Shown: piece by piece, positions 19,543-28,636 of the stretch
Layout of the letters: every line of letters begins with the position of its first letter
Numbering within the stretch: position 1 is the first letter of the stretch
Source of the DNA: Pantoea sp. IMH
Lineage (GTDB): Bacteria; Pseudomonadota; Gammaproteobacteria; Enterobacterales; Enterobacteriaceae
Direction of reading: 5' to 3'
DNA: 64,000 nucleotides
Assembly (NCBI RefSeq): GCF_000599885.1
Contig: NZ_JFGT01000002.1
Span: 372,001 to 436,000 of the forward strand
Program-made: the position numbers and the translations under genes
Notes under the pieces: generated by a model
Told to the model about the DNA's origin: nothing
Seen by the model: the letters and a program-made list of their open reading frames with translations, nothing else
The model's database searches: none

Positions 19543-21048
19543 ATGGAAACCTGGTCGTTTCTGATGCAGGGGTTTGCGGTCGCGTTGACGCCAACCAACC
19601 TGATGATTGCCCTGATCGGCTGCTTTATCGGCACCATTGTCGGCCTGCTGCCGGGGCTGGGGCCGATTAACGGCGTGGCGATTCTGATGCCGCTCGCCTT
19701 TGCTTTACATCTGCCTGCGGAATCTGCGCTGATTTTGCTGGCAACCGTCTATATCGGCTGCGAGTATGGCGGCCGTATCTCCTCAATACTGCTTAACGTA
19801 CCGGGCGATGCGGGTGCCATTATGACGGCGCTGGACGGCTATCCGATGGCGCAAAAAGGCCAGGCGGGCGTGGCGCTTTCCATCTCTGCGGTCAGCTCGT
19901 TTATCGGCTCTACCATCGCGATTCTCGGCATCATTCTGTTCGCCCCTATTCTGGCGAACTGGTCACTGGCCTTTGGGCCGGCGGAATATTTCGCGCTGAT
20001 GGTCTTCGCCATTGCCTGTCTGGGCAGCATGATGAGCCAGAACCCGTTGAAATCTTTCCTCGCCGCGCTGATTGGGCTTGGCATGGCGACGGTCGGCGTG
20101 GATGCCAATACCGGCGTTTACCGCTTCACCTTTGACAGCGTCCATCTGTCAGACGGCATTCAGTTCGTGGTAGTGGTGATTGGTCTTTTCTCGGTCAGTG
20201 AAATCCTGCTGATGCTGGAATCGACCCGCAGCGGACAGAAAGCGGTGCGGGCCAGCGGACGCATGATGTTTAACCTGAAAGAAGCGGCCATGTGTACTGG
20301 CGCCACTTTCCGCAGCGCCTTTATCGGCTTCTTCGTCGGTATTCTGCCGGGCGCTGGTGCCACCATTGCCAGCGCAATCGCCTATATGAGCGAGAAAAAA
20401 ATCAGCGGCGGCGAAACCTTCGGTAAAGGCGATATTCGCGGCGTGGCCGCGCCGGAAGCGGCTAACAATGCCTCCGCCTGCGGTTCATTTATCCCTATGC
20501 TGACGCTCGGTATTCCCGGCTCCGGGACAACGGCGGTGATGGTGGGCGCGCTGACGCTCTACAACATTACGCCAGGCCCGGCCATGTTTACTGAACAACC
20601 GGATATCGTCTGGGGACTGATTGCTGCGCTACTGATCGGCAACGTTATGTTGCTGATCATGAATATCCCGATGATCAATATCTTCGCCAGAATGCTGACC
20701 ATTCCGCTCTGGTTTCTGGTACCGACCATCGCGGCTATCTCCGCCGTCGGCGTCTATGCGGTACACAGCACAACCTTCGATCTGCTGCTGATGGTCGGGC
20801 TTGGCGTCTTCGGTTATATCCTGCGCAAGATGGAGTTTCCTATGTCGCCACTGATCCTGGGCTTCGTGCTGGGAGAAATGCTTGAGCAAAACCTTCGCCG
20901 TGCCCTTTCCATCAGTAACGGCAACCTGCCAATTTTGTGGGAAAGTCCAATCAGTAAGGTGTTACTGCTCCTGGCGGTCGCCATTCTGGTGGTGCCGTTT
21001 ATCTGGAAACGCTGCCAGCGCAGGCCGGTTCCTACTGTCGCCGATTAA
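19543..21048 (+). CDS. tctA: Tricarboxylate transporter large membrane subunit TctA
   Basis: Large inner-membrane subunit of the tripartite tricarboxylate transporter, 501 residues with about eleven hydrophobic segments. The two family signatures are [18 protein letters not shown] near 28-45 and [18 protein letters not shown] near 265-282, related halves of an internally repeated fold. It ends the tctCBA operon. A 10-bp perfect inverted repeat follows 9 bp after the stop codon. Confidence 0.97.
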   Translation: METWSFLMQGFAVALTPTNLMIALIGCFIGTIVGLLPGLGPINGVAILMPLAFALHLPAESALILLATVYIGCEYGGRISSILLNVPGDAGAIMTALDGYPMAQKGQAGVALSISAVSSFIGSTIAILGIILFAPILANWSLAFGPAEYFALMVFAIACLGSMMSQNPLKSFLAALIGLGMATVGVDANTGVYRFTFDSVHLSDGIQFVVVVIGLFSVSEILLMLESTRSGQKAVRASGRMMFNLKEAAMCTGATFRSAFIGFFVGILPGAGATIASAIAYMSEKKISGGETFGKGDIRGVAAPEAANNASACGSFIPMLTLGIPGSGTTAVMVGALTLYNITPGPAMFTEQPDIVWGLIAALLIGNVMLLIMNIPMINIFARMLTIPLWFLVPTIAAISAVGVYAVHSTTFDLLLMVGLGVFGYILRKMEFPMSPLILGFVLGEMLEQNLRRALSISNGNLPILWESPISKVLLLLAVAILVVPFIWKRCQRRPVPTVAD

Positions 21049-21363
21049 AAAGTTACAGGCCTGGCAGTCGCAGGACGCTGCCAGGCCGGTTTCGGCTCTG
21101 CAAGCTAAAATCCAGCCAGACTCTATCTGACCCGGCATCTTCAGCCAAAGGTTATGGAAGACGCTCCCCGCAATGCGGTTTTTGCATGCTCACTTTATTA
21201 ACAGACGCAGGTCGGGTTTCCCGGCCTCGCACTTTTTGAACGCATAAAATAATTCCCCCACCAGCCCCGCCGCCACTACCTATCGCAGGGCGGGATTGTT
21301 ATCATAGAGAATCATCTTAGTTCCGGCGGCCCCGGATTTGCCCTTTTGTTAAGGATCTTTGCC
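21049..21363. other. tctA-flk intergenic region (about 315 bp)
   Basis: No gene seen. Just after tctA lies a perfect hairpin (21058-21087). A second GC-rich element followed by five T residues (CCGCAATGCGGTTTTT) lies around 21168-21183 and could be the actual terminator, though its possible loop is very small. The flk leader ends with TTAAGGATCTTTGCC before the ATG. Confidence 0.5.
21058..21087 (+). terminator. Perfect hairpin after tctA
   Basis: GGCCTGGCAG and CTGCCAGGCC form a perfect 10-bp stem with a ten-base loop directly behind the tctA stop codon. There is no strong T-run after it, so it may protect the mRNA end or act as a weak or Rho-linked terminator. Confidence 0.55.
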
Positions 21364-22401
21364 ATGCAACCTCTCAGTGGCCCCGGCACGCCTCTCCCCG
21401 GCGATCGTCCTACGGTTGATTTGCCGCCCGGCGTCGCCCGCTCCGCACCGGGCGATCAGCCGCTGACGCCAGCACAGCGCACCACGCTTGAAAGGCTGAT
21501 TGTTAAAATCATGTCGCTGAGCAATCTGAAAGCACCGGAGCTATGGGCGGGGCTTCGCCACGAGGTGGGTGTCAAAAATGATGCTGGCCTGCTTTCCCGC
21601 CACTATCCGGCCGCCGAGCAGTTCCTTAACAGCCGCCTGACACAGGTGCAGAATTCCCACGCCACACGCCAGCTTTTTCAACAGCTTAGCGACCTGCTGC
21701 CGGCGGGTAATAATCGTCAGGCGGTCAGTGACTTTATTCGTCAGCAGTTTGGGCATACGGTGCTCAGCTCCCTGAATCCCGACCAGATGCGTCAGGTGCT
21801 GACGATGCTGCAAAACGGACAGATGGCCATTCCTCAGCCTCAGCAGAACCGTATCACCGATCGTACCCTGCTGCCTGCGGAACATCATACGCTTAACCAG
21901 CAGATCGCCCGGCTGGCCGCCACCACCGGCGAGCAGCCGGTTAAACTCTGGTCCGTGGTGCTGAAAGTGGTAAATCTGCACAGCGGCGATCCGATCCCCT
22001 CTCGCTTTTTCCCGCTGCTGACTCAGTATCTCCAGGTCAGCCAGACGCTTAACCAGCATCCTGCACCGACGCTGCCCCTGCTGCTCTCATCGCTGAAAGT
22101 ACCGCCGGATCATGCCGAACAGCAGATGCTGGAGGAAGCCAGCCAGCAGCGCTTCCAGCTGCCGCCGCAGGCTCCGCTGACCTCGGCACAGGCGCAGGAT
22201 CTGCTCAATCTGCTGTTTGCCCGCCGTGCCGAAAGAGTCCGGGAGCTACCGCTGGCGGCAAGCGAGATCAATCCTCATCCGATCGCCGCCCCGCTGTTTG
22301 GCTACGTCCCGCAGGTGCTACAGCCAATCGTCAACCGTCCAGCCTTTACCGTGTTTGCGGTGGTGGTGCTGGTGATTTTCCTGCTGTGGATTTTCCTCTG
22401 A
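21364..22401 (+). CDS. flk: Flagella-assembly regulator Flk
   Basis: Flk is an inner-membrane-anchored protein that in Salmonella prevents premature secretion of the late-flagellar anti-sigma factor FlgM. I start at MQPLSGPGTP (345 residues), preceded by an AAGGA ribosome site, not at the ATG six codons earlier. Identity with E. coli Flk is recognisable in ELWAGLRHEVG, LLSRHYPAAE, GNNRQAVSDFIRQQFG and IPQPQQNRITDRTLLPAEH. A single C-terminal membrane helix (FAVVVLVIFLLWIFL) anchors it. In E. coli flk follows pdxB directly; here about 7 kb with the AraC/EamA and tct genes has been inserted between them. Confidence 0.92.
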   Translation: MQPLSGPGTPLPGDRPTVDLPPGVARSAPGDQPLTPAQRTTLERLIVKIMSLSNLKAPELWAGLRHEVGVKNDAGLLSRHYPAAEQFLNSRLTQVQNSHATRQLFQQLSDLLPAGNNRQAVSDFIRQQFGHTVLSSLNPDQMRQVLTMLQNGQMAIPQPQQNRITDRTLLPAEHHTLNQQIARLAATTGEQPVKLWSVVLKVVNLHSGDPIPSRFFPLLTQYLQVSQTLNQHPAPTLPLLLSSLKVPPDHAEQQMLEEASQQRFQLPPQAPLTSAQAQDLLNLLFARRAERVRELPLAASEINPHPIAAPLFGYVPQVLQPIVNRPAFTVFAVVVLVIFLLWIFL

Positions 22402-22407
22402 GCGCGG

Positions 22408-22860
22408 TCAGCAACCGCACCCGGCTAATGCAGAAACGGGCGGCCACTCACCTTGCGCGTCACCCTGCGTGACCGGATGATGGTCGCGTAGCCAGAAGTC
22501 CAGCCCGCCAATCAACTCCTTAACGCGAAAGCCAGCGGCAGCCAGTTTCCAGGCGCCTTTGGTCGAGCCGTTGCAGCCAATGCCATCGCAGTAGGTGATA
22601 TAGACTTTATCGCTCGCCAGGACGCTGAGCGTTTCTGTGTTCATGGTCCGGTGCGGGAAGCTGACCGCGCCGCAGATATGCCCGGCCTGGTACTGCGCCA
22701 CCGAACGCGTATCAATCACCACGATTTCGGTAATCCCGTTCGCCAGATCCTGGGCCACGTCCCAGGCATCTGCATAATGGGCCAGCTTATCGCGCAGCAG
22801 GGCTTCACTTTGCGGCGCGCTGTGGGGAGGAAACTGTAAGACGGCAGATGAGATAGTCAT
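22408..22860 (-). CDS. Rhodanese-domain protein, divergent from a MocR-type regulator
   Basis: Single-domain rhodanese of 150 residues. The active-site loop begins at the cysteine of YCDGIGCNGSTKGAW, around residue 91, with a second cysteine five residues later. VVIDTRSVAQYQAGHICGAV is the typical N-terminal half. Rhodaneses carry a persulfide on the active cysteine and hand sulfur to acceptors. The protein ends in an unusual Gly-Cys-Gly-Cys tail that could bind metal or relay sulfur (inference). It is divergent from a PLP-binding regulator 88 bp away, its probable controller. The physiological acceptor is unknown. Confidence 0.85.
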   Translation of the reverse strand: MTISSAVLQFPPHSAPQSEALLRDKLAHYADAWDVAQDLANGITEIVVIDTRSVAQYQAGHICGAVSFPHRTMNTETLSVLASDKVYITYCDGIGCNGSTKGAWKLAAAGFRVKELIGGLDFWLRDHHPVTQGDAQGEWPPVSALAGCGC

Positions 22861-22948
22861 AAATACTCCTTCAGGTTGTCAGTGTCGCCATAATAAGGTT
22901 AACTGGCCTTAGCGATAAGACCCATTTAAGAGTATTGATAAGACCACT

Positions 22949-24382
22949 ATGTCACCTGTCGCAGCCCCGATCATTGCTTTATTTACTTCTCTGCAGGCCC
23001 AGACGCTACGGGAAAAACTCTGCGTCACGCTGCGCCAGCTTATCGGCAGCGGCGCGCTACGGATGGGCGAGCGTCTGCCTTCATCCCGACTGATGGCCGC
23101 TGACCTCAGCCTGTCACGGGTGACGGTTGAGGCAGCCTATGCCCAGCTTGAAAGCGAAGGCTATCTGATAAGAAAAAGCGGCAAAGGCACTTTTGTCGCC
23201 ATTTCGCTGCCGGAGCCGCCGCGCACCAGAAAGCCGCACTCCTCCGTGGAGATTCCGCTCTCAGCCAGAGGAAAGCAGATTGTCGCAACGGGTGGCTGCC
23301 GCGATCCGCTTTTTCCACAGGCTTTTGCCTCCGGTTCGCCCGATCTCCGGGCCTTTCCTCACGATATCTGGCGGCGGCTGACCGCTCAGCGACTGCGGCA
23401 TTACTCTGAAGCGCTGATGCGCTATGGCGATCCCCAGGGATTGCCTGCGCTCCGCGAAGCGGTGGCTGGCTATCTGGCGCAGTCCCGCGGCGTCCAGTGC
23501 AGCGCGGAACAAGTGATGATTCTGACCAGCTCCCAGCAGGCGTTGCAGATGATCGCGCTGCTTTTGTGCGATGACAACGATGAGGTCTGGATGGAGGAGC
23601 CGGGATATCCCGGTGCCCGTAATGCTTTTATCAGCGCTGGCGCCGCGCTGAAAAGTATCGCTATCGACGGTGAGGGCGCTATTCTGCCCGATGCTCCGCC
23701 GCCCAGGCTGGCTTATCTGACACCTTCACATCAGTATCCTGTCGGCGTGACAATGAGCCTCCAGCGCCGCTTAGCCTGGCTGGACTATGCCCGCCGCCGG
23801 GCTTGCTGGCTGATTGAAGACGATTACGACAGCGAGTTTTACTACGATCTCCAGCCGATGCCCGCCATGCAGGGGCTGGATAAAAGTGGGCGCACGCTCT
23901 ATCTGGGCACCTTCTCTAAAGTGCTCTTTCCCTCACTCCGGCTGGCTTACCTGGTCGTTCCCCCGTCGCTGGTGGCACCGCTCTGTCAGTTACGCAGCAT
24001 GATGGATGGGCACAGCGCACAATTGATGCAGGCCGTGACGGCAGATTTTATCAATAACGGCTATTTTCAGGCTCACCTGCGGCTGATGCGTAAACTGTAC
24101 GCCAGCCGACGCGAGCTGTTACTGGCTGAACTGACAACCAAGTTAGGTGAGCACGTCGTCCCTTTCGGCCAGGGAAGCGGACTACAGCTGACAGTGACGC
24201 TGCCAAAAGGCGGTGAGCAACGGCTGACTGAAGAAGCCCGTGCAGCCGGACTGATTTTACCCCGCCTCTCGCCGCTTTATGCCGGAAAGCCGCAGCATGA
24301 AGGCTGGCTTCTGGGGTTCTCCTCCCTGCAGCGTACGGAGATCGTGCAGGCAGTGAGTAAGCTGGCGCGCCTTGGCTACTGA
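22949..24382 (+). CDS. MocR/PdxR-type GntR regulator with aminotransferase domain
   Basis: The 477 residues combine an N-terminal GntR winged helix (about 15-85, with GERLPSSRLMAADLSLSRVTVEAAYAQL in content) and a class I aminotransferase-like domain (about 120-477). The aminotransferase part keeps the PLP features: the DDYDSEF segment, the Schiff-base lysine in LGTFSKVLFPSLRLAY, and LTSSQQALQMIA. MocR proteins use bound PLP as an effector and most often control the adjacent gene. No pdxST genes are present, so the rhodanese gene is the likely target. Calling it PdxR itself would be unsupported. Confidence 0.87.
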   Translation: MSPVAAPIIALFTSLQAQTLREKLCVTLRQLIGSGALRMGERLPSSRLMAADLSLSRVTVEAAYAQLESEGYLIRKSGKGTFVAISLPEPPRTRKPHSSVEIPLSARGKQIVATGGCRDPLFPQAFASGSPDLRAFPHDIWRRLTAQRLRHYSEALMRYGDPQGLPALREAVAGYLAQSRGVQCSAEQVMILTSSQQALQMIALLLCDDNDEVWMEEPGYPGARNAFISAGAALKSIAIDGEGAILPDAPPPRLAYLTPSHQYPVGVTMSLQRRLAWLDYARRRACWLIEDDYDSEFYYDLQPMPAMQGLDKSGRTLYLGTFSKVLFPSLRLAYLVVPPSLVAPLCQLRSMMDGHSAQLMQAVTADFINNGYFQAHLRLMRKLYASRRELLLAELTTKLGEHVVPFGQGSGLQLTVTLPKGGEQRLTEEARAAGLILPRLSPLYAGKPQHEGWLLGFSSLQRTEIVQAVSKLARLGY

Positions 24383-25096
24383 GCCTGTACATCTTCCAAG
24401 CTGACCCGCAATTCTCATGAAAAGCGTTTCGCCCTGCGTATGCTCCCCGAATGTTTCAGCCGATGATTAAACTTAACGTTTAAGTGAAAAGTCCGGGAGT
24501 GCAGCAGGCAAAGCCGCGTTTTGCAGCATCATTTATCATCGCATTAACCGCCTGCTACCTGCGCCAGTTCCGATTTGTGAGACGTTGTCCCGACGACGGA
24601 AAATAATTCCTCAAACGGACAGATCGCTTCCTATGGGTTCAGGAAGACGGTCGTGTAACTTAATAACGAAAATGGATTTCAGCAAACCGTCCTCCTCCGC
24701 TGCCCGGTAACGAAAGTTAAAAGGATGCAGTTCACCTTTTCGACAACAAAATCACCGCTTTTGGCGTCCCCGCACCGCGCAACTGGCCGGACAAATCCAC
24801 GTGCACGCTAGTTGTTACATTAATGTTATCAAAAAGGCCTTTTTTTAACACACTCACCTCAAATCATGGCGTAAACTTCCGCCTAATGGGTCAAATTAAA
24901 CAAATTATTAACCTAATATACCACTTAAGTTAACATTTATAATCACAAGTCACATTTCATTAACCTGACAGCTTCCGGTAAGCCGGCCGCTTGCTATCTT
25001 GCCTCTGTGGCTCCGGCCATGTGCTCTCAGACCCGAACAGCCGACACCAGCGGGTAACACTGCGGACTTCCCGCACCTGATAATAAAGGTATTGCT
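24383..25096. other. Long intergenic region upstream of the sugar ABC operon (about 710 bp)
   Basis: I find no convincing gene on either strand. The right half (about 24810-24990) is markedly AT-rich and looks like promoter DNA. The hexamer ACTTAA occurs three times, twice inside palindromes: ACTTAA-CGT-TTAAGT at 24472-24486 and ACTTAAGT at 24923-24930, plus a single copy at 24658-24663. No regulator gene is encoded beside the operon, so these may be operators for a distant regulator. A ribosome site, AAAGGTATTGCT, precedes the operon's first ATG. Confidence 0.5.
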
Positions 25097-26083
25097 ATGA
25101 AATTTAACCTCGCATTACTGAATGCATGTGTGGTTTCTGCATGCATGGTCTTTACGACACCTTCTTTTGCGGCAGAAAAACATGATATCGCCGTTGTGGC
25201 GAAAGTGACCGGCATCCCCTGGTTCACTCGTATGGAGGTTGGCGTGAAAGAGGCGGCAACCAAACTTGACGTTAACGCTTATCAGGTCGGCGGTTCCACG
25301 CCCGATCCGGCTCAGCAGGTTAAAGTCATTGAGGACCTGATCGCCAAAAAAGTAGATGCAATCATCGTGGTTCCCAATGATGCGAAGGTGCTGGAGCCTG
25401 TACTCAAAAAAGCGCGCGATCGGGGCATCGTGGTGCTGACGCATGAATCACCCGATCAGCCTGTCGGCCAGTGGGATGTGGAAACCATCGACAGCCAGAA
25501 ATATGCCGAAAAAAATATGGATGAGCTCGCCGCGGCGATGGGCGGCAAAGGCGGTTACGCGATTTATGTCGGCTCCCTGACCGTTCCGTTGCATAACGCC
25601 TGGGCAGATGCCGCAATCGCCTGGCAGAAAAAGAAATACCCCGATATGCACGAGGTGACCTCCCGCCTGCCGGTCGCTGAAAGCATTGATAAATCCTACG
25701 CCACCACGCTCGATCTGATGCGTACCTGGCCTGACCTGAAGGGCATTATTGGCTTCGGCTCGCTGGGCCCGATTGGTGCCGGACAGGCGGTGAAAAGTAA
25801 AAGAGCGAAGAACAAGATCGCCGTCGTCGGCATCGCCATGCCTGCCCAGGCAGCGCCTTATCTCGCCAGTGGCGATATCAAAAAAGTGCTGCTGTGGGAT
25901 CCAAAAGATGCGGGCTTCGCCCTGGTAAGTCTCGCCGACCAGCTTCTCGACGGCAAAGAGGTTGACAGCGACCTGACCATTGAAGGGCTGGGCAAAGCCG
26001 ATGTGGATATGGAGAACCATGTGATCCGCTTTAACCGGATTCTGGAAGTGACCAACGATAACGCCAAAACGCTCGGCTTCTGA
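25097..26083 (+). CDS. Periplasmic sugar-binding protein (LsrB/RhaS-like) of an uncharacterised ABC importer
   Basis: The 328 residues carry a signal peptide ending TPSFA at about residue 25 and a type I periplasmic-binding fold. Family features are AKVTGIPWFTRMEVGVKEAA, VDAIIVVPNDAKVLEPVLKK and the RGIVVLTHESP stretch. The closest family I recognise is the autoinducer-2/rhamnose binding group. The positions that hold AI-2 in LsrB (from memory: an aspartate after the LTW strand, an Asp-Gln pair, and a Pro-x-Ala) read as THES, VPLHNAW and GPIGA here and are not kept, so AI-2 is an unlikely ligand. It heads a six-gene operon with a pentulose kinase. Confidence 0.85.
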   Translation: MKFNLALLNACVVSACMVFTTPSFAAEKHDIAVVAKVTGIPWFTRMEVGVKEAATKLDVNAYQVGGSTPDPAQQVKVIEDLIAKKVDAIIVVPNDAKVLEPVLKKARDRGIVVLTHESPDQPVGQWDVETIDSQKYAEKNMDELAAAMGGKGGYAIYVGSLTVPLHNAWADAAIAWQKKKYPDMHEVTSRLPVAESIDKSYATTLDLMRTWPDLKGIIGFGSLGPIGAGQAVKSKRAKNKIAVVGIAMPAQAAPYLASGDIKKVLLWDPKDAGFALVSLADQLLDGKEVDSDLTIEGLGKADVDMENHVIRFNRILEVTNDNAKTLGF

Positions 26084-26103
26084 TGACCTGAACAAAGGCT
26101 ACG

Positions 26104-26129
26104 CCGCAGGCTGAACGGCCTGCCTGCGG
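26104..26129 (+). repeat. Intercistronic hairpin between binding-protein and ATPase genes
   Basis: CCGCAGGC (26104-26111) pairs with GCCTGCGG (26122-26129) across a ten-base loop in the 79-bp gap after the binding-protein gene. Stems here, as in malE-malF-type operons, protect the upstream message so that the binding protein is made in excess over the membrane subunits. That role is inferred from position. Confidence 0.6.
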
Positions 26130-26162
26130 TCTGCGGCAACGCCACTTCTGAGGAGCGAACGC

Positions 26163-27656
26163 ATGTCACAACCTTTTCTCTCGCTTGAGCATATCAGCAA
26201 ATCCTTTCCGGGCGTGCTGGCGCTGGACGACATCAACCTGATGTTAAATAAAGGAGAAGTACACTGTCTGGCCGGTCAGAATGGCTGCGGCAAAAGCACG
26301 CTGATTAAGGTGATTTCCGGCGTCTATCAGCCTGATAAGGGCGCGCATATTGGTATTCACGGCAAGCTTTTCCCCCACCTTTCGCCCTCGCTTTCAGCAT
26401 TTTACGGCATACAGGTGATCTACCAGGATCTCTCTTTGTTCCCTAATCTGACCGTGGCGGAAAATATAGCGGTGCACCGCTATCTGCCCGGCGGCGGCTT
26501 CTGGGTCAGACGCAGCAAGATGCGTGAGCTGGCTGTCAGCACCATGCAGCGCATCGGCGTGGCGATCGATCCCGATCGTAAGGTGGAAAAACTGTCAATC
26601 GCTGACCGGCAGCTGGTCGCGATCTGCCGGGCGCTGGCTGCCGATGCCAGCCTGGTGATCATGGATGAGCCAACCGCCTCACTGACCAGAAACGAGGTCA
26701 ACGGACTACTGCGGGTGGTCAGCGAGCTGAAAGCGGCCGGTATCTGCGTGGTCTTTGTCAGCCATAAGCTGGATGAAGTGATGGAAGTGGCCGATCGCAT
26801 CAGCGTGATACGCGACGGCAAGCTGGTCGGTACCTGGCCCGCCAGCGAACTGAACAGCGACGAGCTCGCGTTCCTGATGACCGGGCAGCGTTTTGCCTTC
26901 AGTCATCTTCCCCACCGCGCCGACAGTAGCGAAACACCGCTGCTGGAGATCAAAAATCTGACGCGCAAAGGGGAATATCAGTCGGTAAATCTCAGCCTGC
27001 GTGGTGGTGAGATCGTTTCTGTCGTCGGCTTGCTGGGCGCGGGCCGTACCGAACTCTGTCTGTCGCTGTTCGGCATGACCCAACCCGACAGCGGCGAGAT
27101 TCGGATTGCGGGCAAACCGGTTACGCTACGCAGCAACCGTGATGCGATACGTCACGGTATCGCCTACGTTTCTGAAGATCGGCAGACGCACGGATTAATT
27201 ATGGCGCAGCCCATTTTTGACAACCTGCTGGTGCCGGTATTTAACCGCCTGCATAACCGCTTTGGTCTGCTCGATCGCCACAAAGCCCGCCATCAGGTCG
27301 CGACGCTGATTCGTCAACTGAATATCAAAGTCTCAGACAGTCAGCTTCCCGTGCAGACGCTCTCCGGCGGCAATGCCCAGCGCGTGGCGATTGGTAAATG
27401 GGTCGCCACGCAGCCACGGGTGCTGATACTGGATTCGCCCACCGTTGGGGTCGATATCGCTAATAAAGAGGGGATTTACCGTATTGCCCGCGATCTGGCC
27501 GATTCTGGCATGGCGGTGCTGATGATTTGCGATGAGATCCCCGAAGCCTGGTACAACAGCCACCGCGTGCTGGTGATGCGTAAAGGCGAACTGGTGGCCA
27601 GCTTTGCGCCACATCAGTGCCGGGAAGAAGAAATTGCAGAGGTGGTGAATGAATAA
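26163..27656 (+). CDS. Sugar ABC transporter ATPase with two nucleotide-binding domains
   Basis: The 497 residues form two fused ABC domains, as in RbsA, AraG and LsrA. The first Walker A is GQNGCGKSTLIKV near residue 40, with the Walker B VIMDEPTASLTRNEV near 165. The second half has the degenerate P-loop GLLGAGRTELCLSLFG near 285 and the signature LSGGNAQRVAIGKW near 400, followed by LILDSPTVGVD. It energises import through the two permeases encoded next. Its end overlaps the start of the first permease gene by 8 bp. Confidence 0.95.
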   Translation: MSQPFLSLEHISKSFPGVLALDDINLMLNKGEVHCLAGQNGCGKSTLIKVISGVYQPDKGAHIGIHGKLFPHLSPSLSAFYGIQVIYQDLSLFPNLTVAENIAVHRYLPGGGFWVRRSKMRELAVSTMQRIGVAIDPDRKVEKLSIADRQLVAICRALAADASLVIMDEPTASLTRNEVNGLLRVVSELKAAGICVVFVSHKLDEVMEVADRISVIRDGKLVGTWPASELNSDELAFLMTGQRFAFSHLPHRADSSETPLLEIKNLTRKGEYQSVNLSLRGGEIVSVVGLLGAGRTELCLSLFGMTQPDSGEIRIAGKPVTLRSNRDAIRHGIAYVSEDRQTHGLIMAQPIFDNLLVPVFNRLHNRFGLLDRHKARHQVATLIRQLNIKVSDSQLPVQTLSGGNAQRVAIGKWVATQPRVLILDSPTVGVDIANKEGIYRIARDLADSGMAVLMICDEIPEAWYNSHRVLVMRKGELVASFAPHQCREEEIAEVVNE

Positions 27657-28635
27657 GAAATTACGTCATCTGACTGGCCATCACGAATTCTGGCTCGGCA
27701 TGCTGCTCCTGCTGCTGGGGCTCGGGCTGAGCCTGCGTACCGGTGAATTTCTGACGCTGGGCAATCTGACCGATGTCGCCACCAGCTACGCTATCCTGGG
27801 CATTCTCGCCTGCGGGCTGTTTGTGGTGCTGATTGCGGGCGGTATCGATATCTCCTTTCCGGCAATGACGGCGATTGCGCAATATGTGATGGCCAGCGTC
27901 ATGCTGGCGCACGGCGGCAGCTTCCTGATGGTGTTCGCCGTCGCGATGGGCTGCGGTCTGGCGCTCGGACTGATCAACGGTGCGCTGGTTTACTTCCTAC
28001 GGGTACCCGCCATTATTATCACCATCGCCACGCTGAACCTGTTTTATGGTCTGCTGGTCTGGCTGACCAACGGCACCTGGCTATACGGTTTTCCCGACTG
28101 GTTTATGACCGGCGTGAACGGGTTCTCTTTCACCGCCGCGGACGGCTACGAATATGGCCTGACGCTGCCCCTTCTCAGCCTGCTGGCAGTATTTATCTTT
28201 ACCGGCGTAATGATGCGTTACACCCGGCTGGGCAGGCAGATTTACGCCATGGGCGGCAACCGGGAATCCGCGTCACGGCTGGGCATGAATCTCCTGAGGC
28301 TGCACTTTTATGTCTATGGCTATATGGGCCTGCTGGCGGGCGTGGCCGCGGTTGTACAGGCGCAGACCACCCAGTCCGTTGCGCCAAACTCGCTGGTGGG
28401 CTACGAGCTGACCGTGCTGGCGGCCGTGGTACTGGGCGGCACCAGTATGACCGGCGGACGCGGATCGCTGCTGGGTACGCTGCTGGGCGTGCTGCTGCTG
28501 GCATTTCTGCAAAACGGCCTGACGCTGATGGCGATTTCGTCTTACTGGCATACGGTGTTGAGCGGGTTGATCATTCTGGCCGGCGTCAGCGCCACCGCGT
28601 GGAATGAAAAACGTAAACTGGTAAAGGGGATATAG
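27649..28635 (+). CDS. Sugar ABC transporter permease 1
   Basis: Inner-membrane permease of the ribose/xylose/AI-2 class, 328 residues with roughly nine or ten membrane segments. Family features are LIAGGIDISFPAMTAIAQY near 60-78 and the cytoplasmic loop TRLGRQIYAMGGNRESASRL near 185-205, followed by AAVVLGGTSMTGGRGSLLGT near 260. It overlaps the ATPase gene by 8 bp and is 1 bp from the second permease. Two different permease genes imply a heterodimeric channel. Confidence 0.95.
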   Translation: MNKKLRHLTGHHEFWLGMLLLLLGLGLSLRTGEFLTLGNLTDVATSYAILGILACGLFVVLIAGGIDISFPAMTAIAQYVMASVMLAHGGSFLMVFAVAMGCGLALGLINGALVYFLRVPAIIITIATLNLFYGLLVWLTNGTWLYGFPDWFMTGVNGFSFTAADGYEYGLTLPLLSLLAVFIFTGVMMRYTRLGRQIYAMGGNRESASRLGMNLLRLHFYVYGYMGLLAGVAAVVQAQTTQSVAPNSLVGYELTVLAAVVLGGTSMTGGRGSLLGTLLGVLLLAFLQNGLTLMAISSYWHTVLSGLIILAGVSATAWNEKRKLVKGI

Positions 28636-28636
28636 C

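Noticed and set aside
21168..21183. A terminator with a CCGCAATGCGG stem and T-run before flk
   Set aside because: The stem allows only a three-base loop with four pairs; too weak to list as a feature, though mentioned in the intergenic note.
22949..24382. Naming the MocR regulator pdxR
   Set aside because: PdxR is defined by control of pdxST, which are not here; domain architecture alone does not justify the name.
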